Shown here: positions 16,863 through 24,298 of the stretch, piece after piece | Layout: each line of letters begins with the position of its first letter | Position numbering within the stretch: the first letter of the stretch is position 1 | Source: Micavibrio sp. | GTDB taxonomy: Bacteria > Pseudomonadota > Alphaproteobacteria > Micavibrionales > Micavibrionaceae | Direction of reading: 5' to 3' | Length of the DNA stretch: 36,531 nt | NCBI GenBank assembly: GCA_027075555.1 | Contig: JALTAZ010000112.1 | Location: 1 to 36,531 of the forward strand | Notes under the pieces: generated by a model | The model's input: the letters and a program-made list of their open reading frames with translations, nothing else | Told to the model about the DNA's origin: nothing | Databases searched by the model: none | Translations under genes and position numbers: made by a program

Positions 16863-17528
16863 ATGAAGAGTTTGTTAGAAAAATATGGCTATACTGTTGA
16901 TGATGAAGTAGTAGATTTAAACGATATAGCTATGATATCAAGTGATAAAAAATATGACCTAATTATTTATGGAGCTCATAATGAAGATGATAGAGCTTCT
17001 TTTATCAAGTCATTGAAGGTTAAATTTTATAGTTCTAAAATTGTAGTTCTTGCCGAAGATCTAAATTCAAGGCTTATGAAAGAGAGTTTTTGTTCTGGTG
17101 CTGATGGTTTTTTGCTACAAGACATATCTTCAAGGGCTTTTATAGGGTCTTTAGACCTTATTATGATGGGTGAGAAAGTCTTTCCTACATCCATGGCGTC
17201 TATAATTAGTGATGGTTGGGGGGGCTGGTGTGACAAATATAAAATTGATGTGCTTGATGAATATGATATATCCGCAAGGGAATTGGATATAATCCGGTGC
17301 TTAGCTAATGGTTTTTCAAATAAATCCATCGCCAGAGAGCTAAATATTACTGAGGCCACAGTCAAGGTTCACTTAAAAGCTGTGCTTCGCAAGCTAGGGC
17401 TTGAGAACCGCACCCAAATTGCTATATGGGCAGTGAGCCAAGGCATAGTTCCATGTCCTGAAATTATTGTACATAAATTAGATCACAGAAAGGGAAAGGC
17501 TGCCTCCTTAGTAGGGAGTGTGCACTAA
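16863..17528 (+). CDS. LuxR-type regulator with degenerate receiver (CsgD-like architecture), main frame
   Basis: This 221-residue frame lacks only the first 18 residues of a receiver domain, which lie upstream in another frame. The receiver is degenerate: the phosphoacceptor position is Gly37 (YDLIIYGAH instead of DLxxLD), the switch Thr/Ser position is Ala64 (VVLAED) and the conserved Lys is Gln86 (FLLQDIS). The acidic pair is also replaced by E-K. Residues about 136-195 form an intact LuxR/NarL helix-turn-helix (SARELDIIRCLANGFSNKSI, then TVKVHLKAVLRKLG). It should therefore bind DNA without phosphorylation, as CsgD-type regulators of curli do. Its end overlaps tail to tail with the secreted-protein gene of the CsgG cluster, suggesting it controls that cluster. 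ATG 16863 has no properly spaced ribosome-binding site, so this is not the natural start. Confidence 0.8.
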   Translation: MKSLLEKYGYTVDDEVVDLNDIAMISSDKKYDLIIYGAHNEDDRASFIKSLKVKFYSSKIVVLAEDLNSRLMKESFCSGADGFLLQDISSRAFIGSLDLIMMGEKVFPTSMASIISDGWGGWCDKYKIDVLDEYDISARELDIIRCLANGFSNKSIARELNITEATVKVHLKAVLRKLGLENRTQIAIWAVSQGIVPCPEIIVHKLDHRKGKAASLVGSVH

Positions 17529-18020
17529 AGCCGTCCAATCATCTACTGAGTTATTTGGAGTAAAAGATACCGGGGCACCGCTAACTACTCTTGATGTCCA
17601 TGTGCTTATCATAGTTCCTGAAGTTATACTTGCTAGTGCTGCCCTAGAGTTACCCCCCTTTCTTGGTGAAAAATAAGAGTTAAACACCCCAGCAGTCATA
17701 TCCAGATTGTCATCTTTATAACTTCTACCCTTATATTTAGGTAAATAACCACTATTTCCCTCATTACTTACAATAGCAGAACGCCCAGGACCTATCGTAA
17801 CATCGAGCAAGATACCAGAATCACTTCTAACTAGATTTTTAGGCCTAAACCCTAAAATCTTATCATTTATTATAGCCTGTTGAGCGCCTATGCTCATTCC
17901 TACACCACCATCTGGAGTTCCTCTGAATGAAAAAGGCCTATTGTCCATCTGTGCCATTGCTGAATGCCCGATAATAGTAAAACCTATTGCCATGCTAATA
18001 GTTAAAAATCCATTTCTCAT
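17508..18020 (-). CDS. Secreted protein of the CsgG cluster, unknown (HfaA/CsgF-like role possible)
   Basis: The 170-residue protein has a Sec signal (residues 1-23, ending AMA) and a mature part rich in Gly, Ser and Asn with no cysteine. The mature N-terminus is QMDNRPFSFRGTPDGGVGMS, then GAQQAIINDKILG. Its position beside the CsgG-family lipoprotein, its size and its Gly/Ser/Asn-rich composition fit a small secreted surface or nucleator protein such as HfaA or CsgF, but I see no alignment good enough to claim either. Its N-terminus shares the pattern Q-x-x-N-x-P-aromatic-x-F with the protein at 20416-20847. It is divergent from the csgG operon across a 360-base shared upstream region. Confidence 0.65.
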   Translation of the reverse strand: MRNGFLTISMAIGFTIIGHSAMAQMDNRPFSFRGTPDGGVGMSIGAQQAIINDKILGFRPKNLVRSDSGILLDVTIGPGRSAIVSNEGNSGYLPKYKGRSYKDDNLDMTAGVFNSYFSPRKGGNSRAALASITSGTMISTWTSRVVSGAPVSFTPNNSVDDWTALVHTPY

Positions 18021-18185
18021 TTCAAAAGCTCCTGCCCTATGCCTATGTATGTGTGATGATAGTTTACATCTATTTTCTTTAATTAAAAATATATTTGTAC
18101 AAATACCCCTATATATCCTTGTATAGATAATTTATCCTACTAATTATTAATACTTTCTTTATAGAGGTTTAAAACCCAATGGCTA

Positions 18186-18197
18186 AAAAGGGGTAAT
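18186..18197 (+). promoter_or_regulatory. CsgD-box-like site 1
   Basis: AAAAGGGGTAAT fits the E. coli CsgD consensus AAAAGNGNNAWW as I remember it. By rough base-frequency arithmetic a match is expected a few times by chance in the whole window, but rarely within this 360-base region. Confidence 0.3.
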
Positions 18198-18260
18198 ACC
18201 GAATAGGTGTATACTAATACTTATTGTCTTAATTGGGATATATATGGAAAAATATATATA

Positions 18261-18276
18261 AAAAGTGTTACCTTTT
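18261..18276 (+). promoter_or_regulatory. CsgD-box-like site 2 with short inverted repeat
   Basis: AAAAGTGTTACC matches the same remembered consensus except for its last two bases, and AAAAG (18261-18265) pairs with CTTTT (18272-18276) around six bases. It is about 75 bases after site 1 in the same orientation. Confidence 0.25.
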
Positions 18277-18369
18277 AATATCCTGCTCATCCCCTATATT
18301 TCACTGTACTTAACGTAACATAGGAATATGCTAGCTCAAATCAACAAAGTTATTTGCATAAGTTTTTAT

Positions 18370-18375
18370 GAGGGG
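18370..18375 (+). promoter_or_regulatory. Ribosome-binding site fixing the csgG-like start
   Basis: GAGGGG lies seven bases before ATG 18383 and overlaps the other in-frame ATG at 18368, so 18383 is the better start. Confidence 0.6.
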
Positions 18376-18382
18376 TTTCAAG

Positions 18383-19255
18383 ATGCTTTTTAGACGTTTA
18401 TTGACTGCGGTTGTTAGTGCCTCTTTTTTAACTGGATGTGGCTCTTCTATTTTGGGAGTAACAACAAATGAAGCCGGAGTGAAGCCTGCTTTTAGTTATC
18501 ACGTCACCAATAATGATACCCCATATACTCAGTGTTTAGCCGCTTTGCAGAAAATACCAGCAAAAAATCTTCCTGTATTTGCAGTTGGGGAAATTGCTGA
18601 TAAGACAGGTCAAGTTAGTATTGATTCAGGTAATGCCCTAACCCAAGGAACATCTGAGATGGTTATTAGCGCCCTTGCTAAGACGGGTAAGGCGCATATG
18701 GTAGAGCGCTTAGATCTTAGAATACCGCTTGCAGAAGTTAAATTAGCAGAGCAGAAAAAACTTAATCGTACCGCGGCTGATTACGGCAGACTACCGGCAA
18801 GTGATTTTATATTAGTCGGTGCTTTGACAGAACTAAACTACAACATAATAAGTGGTGGTACTCAGCTATTTGTACGCGGCATGGGGGGTGGTGTTAGAAC
18901 TGTTGTTGTTAATGTAGCCCTTGATCTTCGTGTAATCGATTCACGAAATTTTGCCATACGCTATGTTGCCTCTTTGCAAAAGCAAATTTTAGGCTATGAA
19001 GTAGAGGCAAATGTATTTCGTTTCTTCGGAGATACTTTAATAGAGTTTGACGGTGGTTCAATTCGTAATGAACCTATGCAACTTGGTGTGCGCTCTGTTG
19101 CGGAAATGGCAGTTTACCAGATTATGACAGATTTCTTAAAGCTTCCTGGGGTTCCCGGCTGTGACCTCGTGGAGAACGACCACATGGCGTCGTATCTTAA
19201 ACAGCCAGAAAAAACTAAAACTCAAGAAGGAGTAAGTAACGATGAAACTATCTAA
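18383..19255 (+). CDS. csgG: CsgG/HfaB-family outer-membrane secretion lipoprotein
   Basis: From ATG 18383 the protein has 290 residues; an in-frame ATG at 18368 would add five. The signal ends in a lipobox (SFLTGC, Cys 19). The body has CsgG-family features: NLPVFAVGEIADKTGQ, TQGTSEMVISALAKTG, VERLDLRIPLAEVKLAEQKK, SDFILVGALTELNYN and ALDLRVIDSRNFAIRY. CsgG forms a nonameric outer-membrane pore that exports curli subunits; HfaB is the Caulobacter relative that secretes the holdfast anchors HfaA and HfaD. The NDTPYTQCL segment after the lipid anchor and the LAEQKKLNR segment seem closer to HfaB-type proteins, from memory. It overlaps the next gene by 14 bases, so their expression is coupled. 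Confidence 0.85.
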   Translation: MLFRRLLTAVVSASFLTGCGSSILGVTTNEAGVKPAFSYHVTNNDTPYTQCLAALQKIPAKNLPVFAVGEIADKTGQVSIDSGNALTQGTSEMVISALAKTGKAHMVERLDLRIPLAEVKLAEQKKLNRTAADYGRLPASDFILVGALTELNYNIISGGTQLFVRGMGGGVRTVVVNVALDLRVIDSRNFAIRYVASLQKQILGYEVEANVFRFFGDTLIEFDGGSIRNEPMQLGVRSVAEMAVYQIMTDFLKLPGVPGCDLVENDHMASYLKQPEKTKTQEGVSNDETI

Positions 19256-20306
19256 AAAACTCTTCTTAGCCTCAGCATCAGTAATGGTGCTTGGTCTAGG
19301 AGCACCATCAACAGCTAACGCTTTTGAAAGTGTGGAATGGAACTGGAACAATGATGTTAACAGCACTGTTTATATCAATGTTGATGTTGATAATCAGCTA
19401 GATGTATCTGGTCTAGTTCAAATCGAAAAAATCCAGATGAACATTGGTGATGTTACTGCAACATCTGTTGTAAATGGTGTTAGCAACAACCCGCCAGGTG
19501 CGCTTGACGGCACTGCTACAGGTACATTTACAGCGCCAATTGATCTGACTGCTGATGTCGACAGTAACGCTCCGAACAATCCGATTACTGCTGTTAATAT
19601 CAATGGTGGAGATCTTACTGCATCAAATGGTCAAGGTAATGTTGATGAAAATGCAAATCAAGTTAACATGCAATTTGACCTAAGTGGTACAGTTGAAGTT
19701 GATCTTTCAGAAGTTGAGTTTGATGGCATTAACGATGCTGTTGATCTTCCATCTGTTGAGAGCACAGCAACTGCTGTTGGTAATAACCAGTCAATCTCAA
19801 GCACTGTTGCACTTAACCTGCATGAAGGTCAATACAATATGGGCGATATTGGTTTTGGTTATGATAGAGACCTTCCTCCAATTCGTTCATTACCTGTTGA
19901 AGCATCAGCTCCTGCTACTGAAGTTGGTGGAAACACTATGACTGATATTTTAGCTCTTGCTACTATTGGTGCTGCTTTTGGTATCATTCAGCAAGGTGAT
20001 GTTACTGCTACATCAAGCGTAAGTGATATCTTGAATGCATCTGTTGATAGTTCAGCAACTGCTGTTGGTAACAACCTAAGTGTGGATCTTCAAGCTAACA
20101 CACCTGGTGATGCACTATTAGTTGCTGATCTTACTCAGTTCAACTATGCAAATGTTTCTGCTAACTCAGCAGTATCTGGCGTTAGTGTTAACAACTATGC
20201 CAACCTAGGTGTTCTTGATGGACCATTGGTTAACTCTGTTGCAACTGCTGTTGGTAACAACGTAAGCATCACAGTGGCTTCTCCGGTTGCTGTTGCTGTT
20301 GAATAA
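19242..20306 (+). CDS. Secreted repeat protein, candidate fibre or anchor subunit (HfaD-like?)
   Basis: The 354-residue protein has a Sec signal (residues 1-27, ending ANA) and a mature part made of Asn/Ser/Thr/Val/Ala/Gly-rich beta repeats. No cysteine and almost no Lys/Arg are seen in it. GDVTATS occurs at 69-75 and 252-258, with weaker forms GGDLTAS (122-128) and ANVSANS (303-309). ATAVGNN occurs at 176-182, 272-278 and 334-340, each followed by alternating polar/hydrophobic strands. A hydrophobic stretch near 233-249 separates the halves. It is acidic and likely a beta-solenoid or amyloid-like surface protein. Codons are noticeably less AT-biased than the neighbours, as in highly expressed genes. 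AAGGAG lies about eight bases before the start. Its position behind the CsgG-like pore makes it the likely cargo. Confidence 0.75.
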   Translation: MKLSKKLFLASASVMVLGLGAPSTANAFESVEWNWNNDVNSTVYINVDVDNQLDVSGLVQIEKIQMNIGDVTATSVVNGVSNNPPGALDGTATGTFTAPIDLTADVDSNAPNNPITAVNINGGDLTASNGQGNVDENANQVNMQFDLSGTVEVDLSEVEFDGINDAVDLPSVESTATAVGNNQSISSTVALNLHEGQYNMGDIGFGYDRDLPPIRSLPVEASAPATEVGGNTMTDILALATIGAAFGIIQQGDVTATSSVSDILNASVDSSATAVGNNLSVDLQANTPGDALLVADLTQFNYANVSANSAVSGVSVNNYANLGVLDGPLVNSVATAVGNNVSITVASPVAVAVE

Positions 20307-20364
20307 TTGGATAGAAAGCTTTCATTACAAAGCTAGATGTTCATTTTGATATTTAAAATTTAAG

Positions 20365-20393
20365 AGAGAGGAGCAAATTATTGCTCCCTCTCT
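20365..20393 (+). other. Strong intercistronic RNA hairpin
   Basis: GAGCAA with its flanking G (20370-20376) pairs with TTGCTCC (20381-20387) around an ATTA loop. After one bulged C the stem continues with AGAGA/TCTCT (20365-20369 with 20389-20393). There is no T-run behind it, so it looks less like a terminator than a stabilising or attenuating hairpin between the repeat protein and the next gene. Confidence 0.6.
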
Positions 20394-20415
20394 ATAGCTA
20401 GGAAGGAATAGTGTT

Positions 20416-20847
20416 ATGAAAGAATCGGAAAAAAAAGTTAAATTTTTGAGTGGTTCACTTTATATAGCCGCGTTTGCTATTATGATGATTCCGTCTTTGT
20501 CTAATGCTCAGGTAGGTAATAATCCATGGGGGTTTTCTACACAAAATAGAGCTTCTATTGCTGCTTTAATGAAGCAGGTAGAAGACAAGAAAAAAACTAG
20601 TAATGTTGTTGCTAGTGGCGGGGGAGATATAGTAAATTTGGTTTGTGGTGCTGACGCTGCATCATCGGCTACTGGTAATAGCTCTTGTGTTATACTTAAT
20701 AACTCTGATGCCGCAGTGAATATTGGGCAGGATTCACAAGGTGATCAAAATTCATCAAGTGAAGAAGTTACAAATGTTGATGAAACTATCAATGCAAATG
20801 TTGAAGCCATAGATGATGTTCTTCAAACTTTAAGTGGTAATCCATAA
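20416..20847 (+). CDS. Small secreted protein of the CsgG operon, possible minor subunit or pore partner
   Basis: The protein has 143 residues, with a signal peptide (residues 1-31, ending SNA) and mature start QVGNNPWGFSTQNRASIAAL. The middle (SSATGNSSCVILNNSDAAVN, then IGQDSQGDQNSS) has G-x-x-N-x-S spacing reminiscent of curlin repeats, plus two cysteines in LVCGADAASSATGNSSC. The end is acidic (EEVTNVDETINANVEAIDDV). AGGAAGGA sits about nine bases before the ATG. It is the last gene of the operon and follows the intercistronic hairpin. A role as a minor subunit, nucleator or CsgF-like plug is inferred from context; no family is firmly recognised. Confidence 0.65.
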   Translation: MKESEKKVKFLSGSLYIAAFAIMMIPSLSNAQVGNNPWGFSTQNRASIAALMKQVEDKKKTSNVVASGGGDIVNLVCGADAASSATGNSSCVILNNSDAAVNIGQDSQGDQNSSSEEVTNVDETINANVEAIDDVLQTLSGNP

Positions 20848-21048
20848 TATTGTATAGATATTATAATGGGATATTTGCCATTATTTATTGAGTAAAGTAA
20901 GGGGCGTGTTTTCGCCCGCGTTGGGGTGTGCGTTAGAATGTGTTGGCTATAGTATATTCATGTAAAAAACTAAAGGAAAAGCTGCGTAGTAGTAGTTAGT
21001 AAGTGTTACTCATGATTTGCGTTGGTAGCACACTGTTATATTAGCAAG

Positions 21049-21079
21049 CGCCATGACATGACGTTGGCGACAATTTTTT
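21049..21079 (+). terminator. Possible weak terminator of the csgG operon
   Basis: CGCCA (21049-21053) pairs with TGGCG (21065-21069) and is followed by ACAA and six Ts (21074-21079). The stem is only five base pairs with an 11-base loop, and it lies 200 bases after the last gene, so confidence is low. Confidence 0.3.
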
Positions 21080-21114
21080 AGATATAATATTTATAGGCAA
21101 TATGTTGAATATCA

Positions 21115-22326
21115 TTAGTCTATATCCTTAAAATCGTTATCTATCCATTTTTGCTCTAATCTATTTAATTCATATCCAAGTTCTCTTCCTTGTGGAATGC
21201 CTTTTGCTATTAAATTCTCTCCAGTAATTGGAAAATCTGGAATATTCCAATTTTGAATAATATTAAGCGCTTTTGGTACATATCCGTTAATAACACGATC
21301 TTGAACCAACTCTATTATTAAAGACTGCGCTGTTATACTCCTGCCAAACCTATATACGCTAACGCGCACAGCATGATCGCATGAAAGATCAGGAAGTTTA
21401 AGCGCCCTGTTAATAGCCTTCATATCCTTTAAAAAAACTTTGGGAAATAATATGAACTCCTCCATAGATTTTATATTCTCAAAATTAAGAGCGGCAAAAA
21501 CAAATAAACGTGATGATAAAGCGTTAAGTCTATATTTAGATTGAAATTTACAAAAATATTTGAAAAACTCTGGATTATAATCACAAAATTTAAAAAAATT
21601 TAAAATTTTATGCCTAAACATCACTTCTAAAACATCATAAGGTCTATCTGATGCTATAATTTTAAAAAACTCTTGAGTTATTCTCTCTTTTGAGAGTTTT
21701 TTTATTTTATCTGCTGCTTTCTCACATGCTTTTAGACCTTCTAAATCAAAATTATTGGCATAAATTGCAGAAAAACGGAAAAACCGTAAAATACGCAAAT
21801 GATCTTCTTCTATCCGCTTTTTGGGATTACCAACAAAAACTACTCTGCGCTGAGCTATATCATCAATCCCTGTTCCTAATGGGTCATAGACATTACCCTT
21901 ACAATCCATCAGCAATGTATTTATTGTAAAATCTCGCCTTTTGGCATCTTCAGCCCACGAATCGGTAAAAGCTACTTCTGCATGTCTGCCATCGGTTTTT
22001 AAATCATGGCGCAATGTTGTTATTTCATAGCTGTTGCCATCAATAATTGCTGTCACAGTTCCATGCTTTAATCCTGTTGGAATAACTTTTATATTCTCAC
22101 GTTTTAAAATTTCAATAACATGCTCTGGTGACAATTTAGTAGCAATGTCAATATCTTCAACCTCTACATCCATTATAGCATTTCGCACACAACCGCCTAC
22201 AAACAAGGCTTGGGGCTCACTATCTGGAATGCCACCTTGAAGGGCTGCAAATAAGCGTTTGGTATTTTTACAGTTAATCCATTTTCTAGGAATAATTTTT
22301 TGCTTAATTTCTAAGATCATTTTCAA
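21115..22326 (-). CDS. cca: CCA-adding enzyme / poly(A) polymerase-family tRNA nucleotidyltransferase
   Basis: The 403-residue class II nucleotidyltransferase carries the G-G-x-V-R motif (LFVGGCVRNAI), the metal-binding D-x-D in VEDIDIA, the KHGTVTAIIDG and TTLRHD segments, AKRRDFTINTLLMD and the neck motif HLRILRFFRFSAIYA. The remainder is the helical tail. Alphaproteobacteria use such proteins to add or repair the CCA end of tRNAs, while related proteins polyadenylate RNA; sequence alone leaves some doubt. It is divergent from the MoxR operon with 72 bases between starts. This cca/MoxR neighbourhood is common in alphaproteobacteria. Confidence 0.9.
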   Translation of the reverse strand: MKMILEIKQKIIPRKWINCKNTKRLFAALQGGIPDSEPQALFVGGCVRNAIMDVEVEDIDIATKLSPEHVIEILKRENIKVIPTGLKHGTVTAIIDGNSYEITTLRHDLKTDGRHAEVAFTDSWAEDAKRRDFTINTLLMDCKGNVYDPLGTGIDDIAQRRVVFVGNPKKRIEEDHLRILRFFRFSAIYANNFDLEGLKACEKAADKIKKLSKERITQEFFKIIASDRPYDVLEVMFRHKILNFFKFCDYNPEFFKYFCKFQSKYRLNALSSRLFVFAALNFENIKSMEEFILFPKVFLKDMKAINRALKLPDLSCDHAVRVSVYRFGRSITAQSLIIELVQDRVINGYVPKALNIIQNWNIPDFPITGENLIAKGIPQGRELGYELNRLEQKWIDNDFKDID

Positions 22327-22398
22327 TTTTAAACATGCATTTCTATTTATTTTGCGTATTATACGAGTCTAGATTTTTTAAGGAAGGATTATGTTACC

Positions 22399-23391
22399 AT
22401 GAATATGGCAAAGACAAACATTGAAATGCCGGAATTTTTTGATCAAGCCGTTAAGCAAGTAAATAATGCAAAAAAAGAGATTAATAAGGTTATTATTGGG
22501 CAAGATGAAGTCATTGACCAAACCCTTATCACTATGATTTCCGGAGGTCATGTCTTGCTTATTGGGGTTCCTGGACTAGCAAAAACGTTGCTTGTTGAAA
22601 CTCTTGCCCATGTCATGGGGCTTAACTCTAATCGTGTGCAATGTACTCCTGACCTTATGCCCGCCGATATTATCGGTTCTGAAGTTCTGGAAGAAAGCGC
22701 AAAGGGGAAACGTTCTTTCCGCTTTATAGAAGGGCCAATATTTACCCAATTTTTTATGGCTGATGAGATTAACCGCGCATCTCCACGCACACAATCAGCC
22801 TTATTACAAGCCATGCAAGAAAAGGAGGTATCAGTTTCAGGCGTTCCTAAAAAACTACCTTCTCCGTTTCATGTTTTAGCAACACAAAATCCACTTGAGC
22901 AAGAAGGAACATATCCTCTGCCCGAAGCTCAACTTGATAGGTTTTTAATGCAAATTGATGTCAAATATCCAACTTATGATGCAGAGCGTGATATTGTAAT
23001 AAGCACAACAACAAACCAAAATACTAAGGCTCAAACAGTTATGGGTCCTGATGATCTTATATCAATTCAGAATATCGTCCGCGACATGCCCGTTGGTAAT
23101 ATTATTGTTGATATGATTGTAAATCTAGTTAGAGCCTTGCGCCCTGATGAAGATGCCAATGAGATAGTGAATGAATATGTTGCTTGGGCTCCAGGGCCAA
23201 GAGGCTCACAAAGTCTTATGCTTGCTGTACGTGCGAGAGCTTTGCTACAAGGGCGCAGTGCACCATTAGAAGATGATGTTATTGCTCTGGCGGCTCCTGT
23301 TTTACGCCATCGCATGGCGCTTAACTTTAAGGCTCGTTCTCACGGATTAACTCTTGAAAATCTAATAACAGAAATAATAAGCAGCTTATAA
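22399..23391 (+). CDS. MoxR-family AAA+ ATPase
   Basis: The 330-residue protein has the AAA_3 core: Walker A GVPGLAKT near residue 57, Walker B FFMADEINRASP, then RTQSALLQAMQEKEVSVSG, the sensor 1 region VLATQNPLEQEGTYPLPEAQ and the arginine-containing LDRFLMQ. The C-terminal lid domain includes GPRGSQSLMLAVRARALLQG. MoxR ATPases act as chaperones that mature or activate VWA-domain partners. It is the first gene of a four-gene operon encoding DUF58, BatA-like and amidotransferase-like membrane proteins. AAGGAAGG lies about 12 bases before ATG 22399; the ATG at 22391 leads to an immediate stop. Confidence 0.92.
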   Translation: MNMAKTNIEMPEFFDQAVKQVNNAKKEINKVIIGQDEVIDQTLITMISGGHVLLIGVPGLAKTLLVETLAHVMGLNSNRVQCTPDLMPADIIGSEVLEESAKGKRSFRFIEGPIFTQFFMADEINRASPRTQSALLQAMQEKEVSVSGVPKKLPSPFHVLATQNPLEQEGTYPLPEAQLDRFLMQIDVKYPTYDAERDIVISTTTNQNTKAQTVMGPDDLISIQNIVRDMPVGNIIVDMIVNLVRALRPDEDANEIVNEYVAWAPGPRGSQSLMLAVRARALLQGRSAPLEDDVIALAAPVLRHRMALNFKARSHGLTLENLITEIISSL

Positions 23392-23404
23392 GTATAAAGT
23401 CATA

Positions 23405-24298
23405 ATGAACATATTATCAAAAATAGATAAACTTCGTGAACAAGCAGAGAATTCAACTCTTAGCTTGCCTGCTCTTATGATAAAGTCAGAAAATATCGCA
23501 GATAATGTTATCCATGGAGAACACGTAAAACGCAAATCAGGTTCAGGAGAAAAATTCTGGCAATTTCGTGAATATGATCAATCAGACAGGCCCCAAGATA
23601 TAGATTGGCGTCAATCCGCAAAAAGCGACCAAATATTTATAAAGCAAAAAGAATGGCAAATAACTAGAAAAGTTTTTTTATGGTGCGCTAGTGGAAAAAC
23701 AATGGATTTTAGATCTATACATACTAACTTTAGTAAACAAGAAACCGCACAAATTACAGCTCTATCTATTGTTTTGCTATTAAAAAAGGCCAAGGAACAA
23801 ATTGGTATTTTTGGTGAAACTCAAACAGGGCGAAGTGAAGAAACAATAAATAAGATAGCAAGATATTTATATAATAAATCTAAAAGTGATGATTTTTTAC
23901 CAAGTGAGCATAATCTAACATTACCAAAACATGCATATTTTATAGGGGTTGGAGATTTTTTATCACCCATTACAGATATTGAAAAATGTTTTAAGACGAT
24001 AAGCAACCAAACGCAAAATGCTTTTATTATTCAAACCCTTGATCCAGAAGAAATTAATTTAAACTTTAAGGGACGGATACGCTTTAAGGGATTAAATGAT
24101 GCAGAAGAAATTATAGATAATGTATCTTCTATTAGAGATAATTATAGCCAAAGAATGTCTAATCATATAGATGCGATAAAATCACTTTGCCATTTATATG
24201 GCTGGAATTATGTTTTGCACATAAGTGATAACGACATAGAAAACACATTAAGATATATTTGGGAAATGATATCTGAAGGGAAATACCAAAGAATATGA
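23405..24298 (+). CDS. DUF58 domain protein, partner of MoxR
   Basis: The 297-residue soluble protein shows the DUF58 signature FREYDQSDRPQDIDWRQSAK, then SDQIFIKQKEWQ near residue 70. A VWA-like fold with a partly lost metal site follows (VFLWCASGKTMDF). DUF58 proteins are the usual second gene of MoxR operons and probably transmit the ATPase's action to the membrane components. It starts 13 bases after the MoxR stop and its own stop overlaps the next start by four bases (ATGA). Unlike some family members it has no membrane helices. Confidence 0.88.
   Translation: MNILSKIDKLREQAENSTLSLPALMIKSENIADNVIHGEHVKRKSGSGEKFWQFREYDQSDRPQDIDWRQSAKSDQIFIKQKEWQITRKVFLWCASGKTMDFRSIHTNFSKQETAQITALSIVLLLKKAKEQIGIFGETQTGRSEETINKIARYLYNKSKSDDFLPSEHNLTLPKHAYFIGVGDFLSPITDIEKCFKTISNQTQNAFIIQTLDPEEINLNFKGRIRFKGLNDAEEIIDNVSSIRDNYSQRMSNHIDAIKSLCHLYGWNYVLHISDNDIENTLRYIWEMISEGKYQRI

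Larger units (their letters stand above)
18021..18382. other. Divergent regulatory region, secreted protein / csgG operon
   Basis: No gene is seen here. The region must contain promoters for both directions. It holds two AAAAG-N-G-N-(G/T)-A boxes (18186, 18261) and several TATATA runs, but I could not fix individual -35/-10 pairs with confidence. Confidence 0.55.

Noticed and set aside
20880-21080. Possible small RNA or tRNA in the G-rich stretch after the csgG operon
   Set aside because: No T-arm or cloverleaf pattern and only weak stems; only a poor terminator candidate was kept.
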